Origin: a virus
Strand: one strand, 5' to 3'
Length of the DNA: 38,550 nucleotides
IMG/VR virus record: IMGVR_UViG_3300042402_001956
Coordinates: 1 to 38,550 of that record
Shown in pieces: positions 1 to 5,913 of this stretch. The translations under genes and the position numbers were made by a program. The number at the start of each line of letters is the position of its first letter. Positions within the stretch are counted from its first letter, which is position 1. Under the pieces are notes generated by a model. It worked only from the letters and a program-made list of their open reading frames with translations, did not search any database and was not told the DNA's origin.

Positions 1-154
1 AACAGGTGTTCTAATTCAAAGCAAACACGCGTAAAAATAAATAAAAAATAGTAGAAATAAGTGGCATAAATACTTGCACTAACTTTGAATTTACGGGAAG
101 GTATGTCTTACCAGGGCGAAAGCCCCCCAAACGAAAGAAGGCGCAAAATGTACA
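1..154. repeat. Terminal direct repeat, left copy (contig circularises)
   Basis: The first 154 bases recur at 38397-38550 with one difference: C at 28 versus A at 38424. The repeat contains an A-rich block, the early promoter-leader module and the first codons of the gene at 148. The simplest reading is a circular map of about 38,396 bp. A real short terminal redundancy is the alternative. The related upstream block at 37250 also has C at the variable position, so C is probably the original base. Confidence 0.93.
74..142 (+). promoter_or_regulatory. Promoter-leader module copy 1 with GAAA-loop hairpin
   Basis: TTGCAC (74-79), 22 nt, TATGTC (102-107), 6 nt, then GGGCGAAAGCCC (114-125), a 4-bp stem closed by a GAAA tetraloop. 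A Shine-Dalgarno AGAAGG lies just before the ATG at 148. The same spacing occurs at 32924 and 37288. If TATGTC is the -10 box, transcription would start at the base of the hairpin. No good -35 is present here (TAACTT at 80-85, 16 nt spacer), unlike the TTGTyG of the other copies, so this promoter may depend on the A-rich block at 25-73. Confidence 0.6.
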
Positions 155-447
155 CAGCAACAGACAGCAAGATTGTAAACGCGGTAGTTGAAATCGCAAT
201 GAGCGGCGAGATCGATGTGCCACAGGACAACGACTTTGGCGGAGCGGATCTTTGGAAGCCAGGGCAACTTGGAGTGAAGTTTACAAAGAGCAACGATCGC
301 TACCTTGCAGAGGGAGTTCGAGTTGCGGTTGAAGACAACCAAATCACCCTTTACAAGTTTGAACGATCAGGGGTCAGCCGCTCAATCAAGATGAGCGACA
401 CTTGCAGCGAGGCTTTTCTAATCGCAGCAATCCAGGAGTTGCTATGA
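148..447 (+). CDS. Hypothetical early protein, first gene of left operon
   Basis: A 99-residue protein of no recognised family, with mixed charge and no membrane segment. The ATG at 148 is chosen because AGAAGG stands 6 nt before it. A longer open frame from 85 would run through the conserved hairpin leader. The gene lies directly behind promoter-leader copy 1 and the SOS-box candidate, so it is probably the first early product. Its stop overlaps the next start (ATGA at 444-447), which implies translational coupling. Its start is duplicated in the terminal repeat at the right end. Confidence 0.8.
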   Translation: MYTATDSKIVNAVVEIAMSGEIDVPQDNDFGGADLWKPGQLGVKFTKSNDRYLAEGVRVAVEDNQITLYKFERSGVSRSIKMSDTCSEAFLIAAIQELL

Positions 448-605
448 GAAGCGACTGCGGAGTTTGCGAAAAGAAAGTGGCCGTGAAGGATCGCGTAATT
501 TATCGTTGGAGAATGTCAGGCAATGCGGTGGCGGTTCACGAAGGTTGCGAATGGCAAGTTATAGGTGACACTCGAGTGATAAAGGAAGAGAAGGTGATCA
601 AATGA
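444..605 (+). CDS. Small Cys-containing protein (53 aa)
   Basis: This short product carries a CGVC pair near residues 5-8 and a later His-Glu-Gly-Cys, a possible single zinc-knuckle arrangement. It is coupled to both neighbours by 4-bp ATGA overlaps (444-447 and 602-605). The ATG at 444 is preferred over an in-frame ATG at 402, which would lie inside the upstream gene. Function is unknown. It belongs to a run of small Cys-rich early genes. Confidence 0.7.
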   Translation: MRSDCGVCEKKVAVKDRVIYRWRMSGNAVAVHEGCEWQVIGDTRVIKEEKVIK

Positions 606-739
606 ACGAATGTCCAATGTGTGGGCGCACAACCAAAACCCTGGTGGGCCGTTGGTATAAATACGACAACGGCGAGCAAATAATTACCTGGGTTTGTATT
701 CCTTGCGCTGATCTACATGCAAGCCTGGTAAATAAATGA
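602..739 (+). CDS. Zinc-ribbon microprotein (45 aa)
   Basis: The protein has CPMCG at residues 4-8 and CIPCA near residues 32-36, two CxxC pairs about 25 residues apart. This is the layout of a minimal treble-clef or zinc-ribbon fold. It is coupled by ATGA overlaps at both ends. A complete start, stop and conserved overlap pattern support it as a real gene despite its size. The role is unknown; such proteins can bind nucleic acid or modify host RNA polymerase, which is inference only. Confidence 0.72.
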   Translation: MNECPMCGRTTKTLVGRWYKYDNGEQIITWVCIPCADLHASLVNK

Positions 740-1014
740 GCGAAATCAAACTGCACATGATCGAGGAGGACTTTGAGAACCTGGTCCATACCTCGATGCC
801 CTGGGGTGGCCATTGGATAGAGCAGATTAATCGCTTTGAACCAGCCCCGATGCTTCATTGGCGCTATGCCTACTGGGTCGACAACTTTATGGCGGTGCTT
901 CTTTGCCGCGCATACTTGACCACGCAAAACTGCGAAACGCAGACCGTTTGGGATAGAGCCTTCAATTGTTACCTGATCCTAACCAACTACGAAACAAGAA
1001 CCTGGAGGTCGTAA
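736..1014 (+). CDS. Hypothetical protein (92 aa), Trp/Tyr rich
   Basis: A 92-residue product rich in aromatic residues (several Trp, many Tyr and Phe), with no signal or membrane segment. It starts in an ATGA overlap with the preceding gene and ends in a TAATG overlap with the next, so it is translated within the same coupled operon. The family is not recognised. A small acidic host-takeover protein is one possibility, but nothing in the sequence proves it. Confidence 0.72.
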   Translation: MSEIKLHMIEEDFENLVHTSMPWGGHWIEQINRFEPAPMLHWRYAYWVDNFMAVLLCRAYLTTQNCETQTVWDRAFNCYLILTNYETRTWRS

Positions 1015-1217
1015 TGCATAAGTTCAAAGTAGAGATTGAGATCAATTATGACGGCTTGATCGGCGAGGAACGCACCGACCTGCCAATGTCTAAATCGCAC
1101 AAAAATGCCCTGATGCGGCAAGCCGTGTGGCTACAAGTGGCCGATGCCATGGCATCCTATGGATTAACAACGACCGTCAAATCGGTGGTCTTTGCGAGAG
1201 GGAAGGAAGACAAATGA
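1014..1217 (+). CDS. Hypothetical protein (67 aa)
   Basis: The ATG at 1014 follows a strong GGAGG and overlaps the upstream stop as TAATG, so it is preferred to an in-frame ATG at 966 inside the neighbour. The product begins with a beta-strand-like segment (KFKVEIEINYDG) and continues with a helical stretch. It resembles small alpha/beta phage proteins but no named family. It is coupled to the next gene by ATGA. Confidence 0.68.
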   Translation: MHKFKVEIEINYDGLIGEERTDLPMSKSHKNALMRQAVWLQVADAMASYGLTTTVKSVVFARGKEDK

Positions 1218-1396
1218 ACAACGCACCTGTTTATCGCCGCCGTAGGTTCGTGGCGTTTGTAGTAATCCCAGCGATCATCCTGGGGCTTTTGATTAGTTAT
1301 GCCACCCGCGATCTTTGCTATGTCGGGGCAGAACACGGCAACGCGATCGGCTACGGCTCTTGCAGCGCCATGATTGATCGGGTGGTGGGCAAGTGA
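1214..1396 (+). CDS. Small single-pass membrane protein (60 aa)
   Basis: Residues 8-11 are four Arg, followed by a hydrophobic segment of about 20 residues (FVAFVVIPAIILGLLISY), then a short tail with two Cys. The positive-inside rule puts the N-terminus in the cytoplasm and the tail outside. Possible roles are superinfection exclusion or membrane anchoring; neither is shown. The ATGA overlap with the upstream gene fixes the start. Confidence 0.7.
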   Translation: MNNAPVYRRRRFVAFVVIPAIILGLLISYATRDLCYVGAEHGNAIGYGSCSAMIDRVVGK

Positions 1397-1620
1397 GTCC
1401 AGGGTTCAGCATGATGGGATCGGGTATTTACTCGGTCGAGGTTGATCGCGAGATTGTTTGCGCAGAAAGATGCTCAACTTGCGATGAGGAAGGTAAGACT
1501 TGCGATGCGGTTTGGGAGGAGACACTTTCAACCGATGACTGGGGCAATATCGACAACGATGTGGAATGCAAAAAGTGTGGCCACACGATAAATTACACGG
1601 AGGAGAGGCATTATGACTGA
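1393..1620 (+). CDS. Zinc-ribbon-like small protein (75 aa)
   Basis: This frame opens with GTG in a GTGA overlap with the previous stop; an in-frame ATG at 1411 is the alternative. Cys pairs occur as C-x3-C-x2-C near residues 23-29 (CAERCSTC), a further Cys near 37, and CKKCGH near 59-64. This is a probable two-part zinc site in an acidic protein. It is one of the Cys-rich microproteins in this operon. The function is not known. Confidence 0.66.
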   Translation: MSPGFSMMGSGIYSVEVDREIVCAERCSTCDEEGKTCDAVWEETLSTDDWGNIDNDVECKKCGHTINYTEERHYD

Positions 1621-1834
1621 AGGCAATCTGTACATGATCCAGGTAGTTGAGGATGGATCGGTAACCTTTTCACGCAAATACGACAACGCGATTGAGGCAG
1701 TCCACGATTACGACCGCTTTGTGGACTTCGGACACGCTAAGTGGCAGCGCGAGATTGTATTGGTTGAGCCAAGCGGCAAGGCCCACGGCAAGTCTTTTGA
1801 TGGGCCGCTGACTCGAGCATTACAGGTAAAATAA
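1613..1834 (+). CDS. Hypothetical protein (73 aa)
   Basis: The ATG at 1613 lies 8 bp inside the previous gene and is preceded by GGAGGAG. The protein looks like a compact alpha/beta fold, with alternating hydrophobic strands at the start (LYMIQVVEDGSVTFS) and a helix of DAIEAVHDYDRF type. No family is recognised. It closes the fully overlapped part of the early operon; the next gene starts after 34 bp. Confidence 0.7.
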   Translation: MTEGNLYMIQVVEDGSVTFSRKYDNAIEAVHDYDRFVDFGHAKWQREIVLVEPSGKAHGKSFDGPLTRALQVK

Positions 1835-1868
1835 TCCCGACCCATTCCCGAACCGAGAGGAACTGAAA

Positions 1869-1958
1869 ATGGATCAGATGCTAAACCGCTGCGCGTATGG
1901 TGCGTGGCATTATGGAGAACAACTCTGCGAAGTCTGTCGAAAGGGGCAGAAGGAATAG
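1869..1958 (+). CDS. Cys/His microprotein (29 aa)
   Basis: A 29-residue frame from an ATG preceded by GAGGAACTGAAA. It contains Cys at 8, His at 14, and CEVC at 20-23, a possible one-zinc C-H-C-C knuckle. The stop is TAG at 1956-1958. The next gene (lysozyme, TTG at 1968) is in the same reading frame, only three sense codons beyond this amber stop. Readthrough would therefore fuse the two. Confidence 0.6.
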   Translation: MDQMLNRCAYGAWHYGEQLCEVCRKGQKE

Positions 1959-1967
1959 TCCGTTAAG

Positions 1968-2399
1968 TTGGTAGCGCGAGTTCTCTTAGCAGCCGCTTTA
2001 GCGGTAGGACTCGTGGCAGCAGCACCAGCAGAAGCGCAAGCGCCGCATTTAACCCAGGCACAAAAGATTAAGATCATGTCGCCCAAGGCTTATGCAGCGA
2101 TGAAAGTTGAGTCGAAGTGGCTCAACCCGAAACGCGAATTCAAGTGTCTGCATGATTTGTGGATGAAAGAAAGCAACTGGCGGCCAAACGCCCACAACAA
2201 GTCCTCAGGGGCTTTTGGGATTGCTCAATTCTTGCCATCCACTTGGGGCAACTACAAGTTTCCCTTCAAGCCAAAGGACCCGCAGATCCAAATTGATGCT
2301 GGCCTTCGGTATATTTACAAGCGCTACGGCACTCCCTGCAATGCCTGGGCCTTTTGGAAAAAGCAAGCAGGACCCGATTTACACGGAGGTTGGTATTGA
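1968..2399 (+). CDS. Secreted lytic transglycosylase/lysozyme-like protein
   Basis: This protein of 143 residues has a signal peptide (about residues 1-24, hydrophobic Ala/Val/Leu core ending AEAQA). An SLT/goose-lysozyme-type domain follows. The probable catalytic Glu is in MKESNW, followed by the family motif GAFGIAQFLPSTW. The start must be TTG at 1968 because an in-frame TAG lies at 1956. Export with cleavage of peptidoglycan is the expected activity. Its place among early genes rather than in the lysis cassette (29.6-31 kb) is unusual. It may be a secreted or virion wall hydrolase. Confidence 0.75.
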   Translation: MVARVLLAAALAVGLVAAAPAEAQAPHLTQAQKIKIMSPKAYAAMKVESKWLNPKREFKCLHDLWMKESNWRPNAHNKSSGAFGIAQFLPSTWGNYKFPFKPKDPQIQIDAGLRYIYKRYGTPCNAWAFWKKQAGPDLHGGWY

Positions 2400-2491
2400 T
2401 GAGTCTTGACTCCCCTTTTGGCCTTCCTTTGCGCGTTGATCATCCCAGCGTTGATCCCACCGAGTGGGAAGACGATGAGGATGACGATTAA
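2399..2491 (+). CDS. Acidic-tail microprotein (30 aa)
   Basis: The ATG overlaps the lysozyme stop as TGATG and is preceded by GGAGG with 9 nt spacing. The 30-residue product ends in a run of Asp and Glu (WEDDEDDD). Its last 17 bases overlap the start of the HNH gene. It is too short to assign to a family. The acidic tail could imitate nucleic acid or bind a basic partner. It is supported mainly by the ribosome site and overlap geometry. Confidence 0.5.
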   Translation: MSLDSPFGLPLRVDHPSVDPTEWEDDEDDD

Positions 2492-2822
2492 ACAAGCGAT
2501 CGTTGACCTAGTAATTCAGAGAGCGGGCGGCTACTGCGAGAAATGTGGCCGACCCGCTTCTGAGTCTATGGCGCTCCACCATCGCAAACTTAAGTCCAGG
2601 GGCGGCAAAGACGCGGTCAGCAACTTGATGTATGTCCACCACGAATGCCACAACCTTGGAACCGAGTCGATCCATTTGCGCCCTGCTTTCGCAGCCGACA
2701 AAGGATGGATGGTTGCTTCTTGGGATGAACCTGAAAACACGCCGATGCAATTACCTGACGGTCGCCTTGTAATATTACAGAATGACGGTAAGATTACAGA
2801 CCTAAAGGAAGGAACATTATGA
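2475..2822 (+). CDS. HNH endonuclease
   Basis: A 115-residue HNH nuclease with the zinc pair CEKCG, the catalytic His pair in ALHHRKLKSRGG, an Asn in SNLMYVHHECH and the closing Cys. This is the standard small HNH fold without other domains. The ATG at 2475 is preferred to TTG at 2406. The longer frame would add a hydrophobic N-terminus that overlaps another short gene. Small phage HNH proteins nick DNA and can assist packaging or recombination. This one sits before ssb, away from terminase, so the role is uncertain. Confidence 0.82.
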   Translation: MRMTIKQAIVDLVIQRAGGYCEKCGRPASESMALHHRKLKSRGGKDAVSNLMYVHHECHNLGTESIHLRPAFAADKGWMVASWDEPENTPMQLPDGRLVILQNDGKITDLKEGTL

Positions 2823-3214
2823 GCATCCCAGTAACAATCAAAGGCAACCTCGGGTCTGATCCTGAGTTGAAATATGTAAAGACAGGGCGCGGTGATACTG
2901 CGCTTGTAACCTTTTCATTGGCGCACACTCCACGCGAGCGCAAAGGTGATGAATGGGTCGAAGGCGAGACCATTTGGTTTCGAGTAACAACCTGGGGCGA
3001 TAAAGGCGAAGTTTATGTCGATGCTTTGCGCAAAGGCGACAGCGTTCTAGTTCAGGGATCAATGAAACAATCAACATTTAAGGGGCGTGACGGAGTTGAT
3101 AAGACCGCTTTGGAAATCACTGCTACTGACATTGGCATCGTTCCCAAGGTTCAGCGTGCTGCTGTTTCTCGCGGTCAGGCTCAAGTTAGCCGAGCAGAGG
3201 GTCCAGGATGGTAA
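2819..3214 (+). CDS. ssb: Single-stranded DNA-binding protein
   Basis: The 131 residues form an OB fold typical of bacterial and phage SSB. There is an N-terminal IKGNLGSDPELKYV, a TIWFRVTTWG strand, and a KGDSVLVQGSMK strand. The C-terminus ends in GPGW and lacks the usual acidic DDDIPF-like tip that recruits host proteins. It begins in an ATGA overlap with the HNH gene. It protects single strands in replication and recombination, together with the genes at 33-37 kb. Confidence 0.9.
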   Translation: MSIPVTIKGNLGSDPELKYVKTGRGDTALVTFSLAHTPRERKGDEWVEGETIWFRVTTWGDKGEVYVDALRKGDSVLVQGSMKQSTFKGRDGVDKTALEITATDIGIVPKVQRAAVSRGQAQVSRAEGPGW

Positions 3215-3393
3215 GCGAAGGGTTGCTCTCTGCCCAGGAGGTTGCCACTCGATTGAATATTACAATGAACAACCTCAGGCAATTACAACATCGAAAACAA
3301 CTTGTATGGGTAGAGAAAGCGGGTCGCAATGTCTATTATCGTGAACAGGATGTGGTCGCGCTCGCGGAAAGACGCGCAGGGAGAAAGACATAG
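3208..3393 (+). CDS. MerR/excisionase-like DNA-binding protein
   Basis: A 61-residue protein with a single winged-helix domain of MerR/Xis type. LLSAQEVATRLNIT is the first helix pair, followed by LRQLQHRKQLVWVE and a wing ending in YYREQDVVALAERR. It starts 7 bp inside ssb. No integrase is present, so it is more likely a small transcription factor or replication accessory than a true excisionase. Confidence 0.72.
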   Translation: MVSEGLLSAQEVATRLNITMNNLRQLQHRKQLVWVEKAGRNVYYREQDVVALAERRAGRKT

Positions 3394-3406
3394 TAATATC
3401 AATGCC

Positions 3407-3577
3407 ATGATTGTTATTGAAGGAGAAGTAACAGTTGCGGAGATTGATGAAGCGCTGCGCAACATTAGAGAGATGCTTGTAGATCGCTACGGCAATCGCT
3501 TATCCCATCAAAAGAAAGAATTACTACTAAGCAGCATTGATGATCTATTAGATGCAAGGCTGAACCTAACTAAGTAA
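3407..3577 (+). CDS. Hypothetical helical protein (56 aa)
   Basis: After a short beta start (MIVIEGEVTV) this small protein is mainly helical and charged. No strong ribosome site is adjacent; AGGGAG lies about 20 nt upstream. The start at 3407 is therefore uncertain, with an in-frame ATG at 3329 possible but inside the previous gene. It ends 11 bp before the ParB-methyltransferase gene. No family is recognised. Confidence 0.55.
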   Translation: MIVIEGEVTVAEIDEALRNIREMLVDRYGNRLSHQKKELLLSSIDDLLDARLNLTK

Positions 3578-3588
3578 GAAGGCGAGCA

Positions 3589-4779
3589 ATGGAAGTAACG
3601 AGAAGGCTAATTTCAGATCTAACCCTGGACCCAGGTAATGCCCGCCTACATTCTCAAAAGAACCTGGATGCGATCAAGGCAAGCCTTACAAAGTTTGGCC
3701 AGCGCAAGCCCATCGTGATCAACAACAAGGGTGTAATTCTTGCGGGCAATGGAACCGTTGAGGCTGCAAAGGCCCTGGGTTGGGATCACATCGAGGTAGC
3801 CACAGTTCCCGCTGATTGGGATGAAGCAACCGCCAGGGCTTATGCCTTGGCCGATAACCGCACCGCAGAGTTGGCCGAATGGGATGAAAATGTCCTGGCT
3901 AAACAATTACTGGATTTGCTAGACGAGGAATTCGACATAGAAGCCTTAGGCTTTGAATTGCCCGAACCTGAGATCACGCCCGAGCCTGATGATGCTCCTG
4001 CAATCACGGAAGTAGAACACCGAACCAAACTAGGTCAATTGTGGAAGTTGGGCGATCATCTGCTGTATTGCGGCGACTCAACCGAGGAAGCAACCTTTAC
4101 CCGCTTGATGGGCGAGGAAAAGGCGCACCTGATTTGGACCGACCCTCCTTGGAATGTGAATTACGGCGGGATCGACAACGACAATGTCCAGGGCTGGAAA
4201 GTCCGAACGATCCTAAACGACCACATGAGCGAGGGCCAATGGGATGAGTTCGTCAATCAGTTCTGCAAGACCCTCTTTGATTTCTCCGAGCCTGGCGCAC
4301 CGATCTACCTGGTTATGAGCGCCCAGGAATGGCCAGTCATTGATCGCAATTTGCGTGAGGCAGGGTTTCATTGGAGCAGCACCGTGATTTGGGCCAAGGA
4401 TCGCCTGGTCTTATCCCGCAAGGATTACCACACGCAATATGAGCCGATTTGGTATGGCTGGAACGCTGATGCTGCACGCTTGGCCGTTGTAGAGGATCGC
4501 AAGCAGTCAGACCTTTGGGAGATACAGCGCCCAGCACGATCTGAACTTCATCCAACGATGAAACCGATTGAACTGGTGCAGAAATCAATTGTGAACTCAT
4601 CAAAGCCTGGAGACATCGTTATTGACTCCTTTGGGGGATCAGGAAGCACCCTTATCGCGTGCGAACAGACCAACCGCAAGTGCCGCATGGTCGAACTTGA
4701 TCCGCAGTATTGCGATGTAATCTTGGCAAGGTGGGAGAAGTTTACGGGCAAAACTGCTGAATTGGTGCAAGCGGAATGA
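3589..4779 (+). CDS. ParB-like nuclease/DNA methyltransferase fusion
   Basis: This 396-residue protein has an N-terminal ParB/sulfiredoxin-like domain (about 1-120, with GQRKPIVINNKG and ALADNRTAEL). An acidic Pro-rich linker follows, then an S-adenosylmethionine DNA methyltransferase. Motif IV, TDPPWNVNYGG, is near residues 184-194. HPTMKP is near 321, and motif I, FGGSGST, near 349. Motif IV before motif I marks the beta class, and DPPW suggests N6-adenine. Such fusions are common in phages and may protect the genome from restriction. It is followed by a second methylase with an ATGA overlap. Confidence 0.88.
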   Translation: MEVTRRLISDLTLDPGNARLHSQKNLDAIKASLTKFGQRKPIVINNKGVILAGNGTVEAAKALGWDHIEVATVPADWDEATARAYALADNRTAELAEWDENVLAKQLLDLLDEEFDIEALGFELPEPEITPEPDDAPAITEVEHRTKLGQLWKLGDHLLYCGDSTEEATFTRLMGEEKAHLIWTDPPWNVNYGGIDNDNVQGWKVRTILNDHMSEGQWDEFVNQFCKTLFDFSEPGAPIYLVMSAQEWPVIDRNLREAGFHWSSTVIWAKDRLVLSRKDYHTQYEPIWYGWNADAARLAVVEDRKQSDLWEIQRPARSELHPTMKPIELVQKSIVNSSKPGDIVIDSFGGSGSTLIACEQTNRKCRMVELDPQYCDVILARWEKFTGKTAELVQAE

Positions 4780-5258
4780 GCGATGGCTTTTACAAAGGAA
4801 CGGTTTATAAGTCGTCAGAGGATGACACCTGGACAACCCCTAAGGACTTCTACGCGGCGCTGGATAAAGAGTTCAACTTTGGTTTAGACGCTGCTGCTTT
4901 GGCTTCCTCTGCCTTGTGTAATTTATGGTATGGACCCGACCACCTCGATCCATCTATGCGCGATGCTTTTATGCGATCCTGGCAGTTTGATGCCCAAGGA
5001 GAAAACATATTCCTGAACCCGCCTTACGGCCGCCAAATAAAAGACTGGATGCGTAAAGCCGATCAGGAAGCCCAAAAAGGCCCTGGGGCGATTGTGTGCC
5101 TTGTTCCTTCGCGTACCGATACCAACTGGTGGCACGACTCTTGTATTGACCACGAGGTGCGCTTTATCCGAGGAAGGTTGAGGTTTGGGGATCAACCAAA
5201 CGCTGCCCCTTTCCCTTCGGCGGTTGTGGTGATGCGTTCAAGTTTGCCTGAGAGTTGA
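4776..5258 (+). CDS. dam: Phage DNA N-6-adenine methyltransferase (Dam family)
   Basis: At 160 residues this matches the phage Dam family in length and layout. WTTPKDFYAALDKEF is the typical start of the fold, and FLNPPYGRQIKDW holds the catalytic NPPY near residues 81-85. The end, GRLRFG...PFPSAVVVM, is also typical. It is coupled to the upstream methyltransferase. Two adenine methylases in a row suggest modification at two different sequence contexts, probably against host restriction; the target sites cannot be read from the sequence. Confidence 0.88.
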   Translation: MSDGFYKGTVYKSSEDDTWTTPKDFYAALDKEFNFGLDAAALASSALCNLWYGPDHLDPSMRDAFMRSWQFDAQGENIFLNPPYGRQIKDWMRKADQEAQKGPGAIVCLVPSRTDTNWWHDSCIDHEVRFIRGRLRFGDQPNAAPFPSAVVVMRSSLPES

Positions 5259-5265
5259 GCAAAAG

Positions 5266-5913
5266 ATGGAGGAAGCCGAGCAAAACATTACAGAAGTAGC
5301 CGTTCCGACACCCGAGGAGAAGGCTGCCGAACTTGAGGCCAAAGAAGCAAAGGTCCTGGAACTGCGGAGGGCGGGTTTCACTTTTCAGCGCATAGCCGAA
5401 GAGGTCGGATACGCAACACCGTCAGGTGCGCAGCGAGCGCTTGAACGGATCATGACGCGCAATCTCCCCCAAGCGCCTGAGGAGTTTCGCTGGCAAGAGT
5501 TGGACCGTTTGGATCGTATGCAGGTGGCGTTATGGCCAAGGGCTATGAAAGGTGATGATCGAGCCATCGGTACGATTATCCGTTTGATGGAAAGAAGGGC
5601 AAGATTGGTGGGCATAGATGCCCCACAACGCATCCAAGCAGAGGTGGTGAATTATGACGGAACCAGGGACATTGACGGAGACATCGAGCGCATCGTCAAT
5701 CTCATCCGAGGAGTGGATCGCAGCGAGCCGTTGGAAGTGGAAAGTGGAACAGGCGAGAGCGGAACAGTTGCCACCGCAGGGGAGTTGGAAGACTTGGCTT
5801 TACATGGCGGGTCGCGGAGCGGGCAAGACGAGGACAGCGGCGGAGTGGTTGGCGTGGGAAGCGATCCAAGCACCGATGACACGCTGGGCAATAGTAGCCC
5901 CGACATTCGGTGA
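5266..5913 (+). CDS. terS: Terminase small subunit (putative)
   Basis: The 215-residue product has a Glu-rich N-terminus and a helix-turn-helix near residues 25-60 (LELRRAGFTFQRIAEEVGYA). A helical oligomerisation region follows. This fits a DNA-recognising small terminase directly upstream of terL. From about residue 130 the frame overlaps terL by 260 bp. That tail is low-complexity Gly/Ser/Glu, so the functional part is probably residues 1-130. The name rests on position and the HTH. Confidence 0.72.
   Translation: MEEAEQNITEVAVPTPEEKAAELEAKEAKVLELRRAGFTFQRIAEEVGYATPSGAQRALERIMTRNLPQAPEEFRWQELDRLDRMQVALWPRAMKGDDRAIGTIIRLMERRARLVGIDAPQRIQAEVVNYDGTRDIDGDIERIVNLIRGVDRSEPLEVESGTGESGTVATAGELEDLALHGGSRSGQDEDSGGVVGVGSDPSTDDTLGNSSPDIR

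Noticed and set aside
85-147. Upstream in-frame start codons that would translate through the hairpin leader (MSYQGESP at 103, MSQQGESP at 37317)
   Set aside because: Copy 2 has no such start and reads the hairpin in a different frame. The ATG at 103 has no properly spaced ribosome site, while the downstream starts do. The conserved thing is the RNA or DNA, not a peptide.
3208-3393. True excisionase (Xis) as evidence for a temperate phage
   Set aside because: The fold is MerR/Xis-like, but no integrase, att site or repressor was found. A small transcription factor is equally likely.
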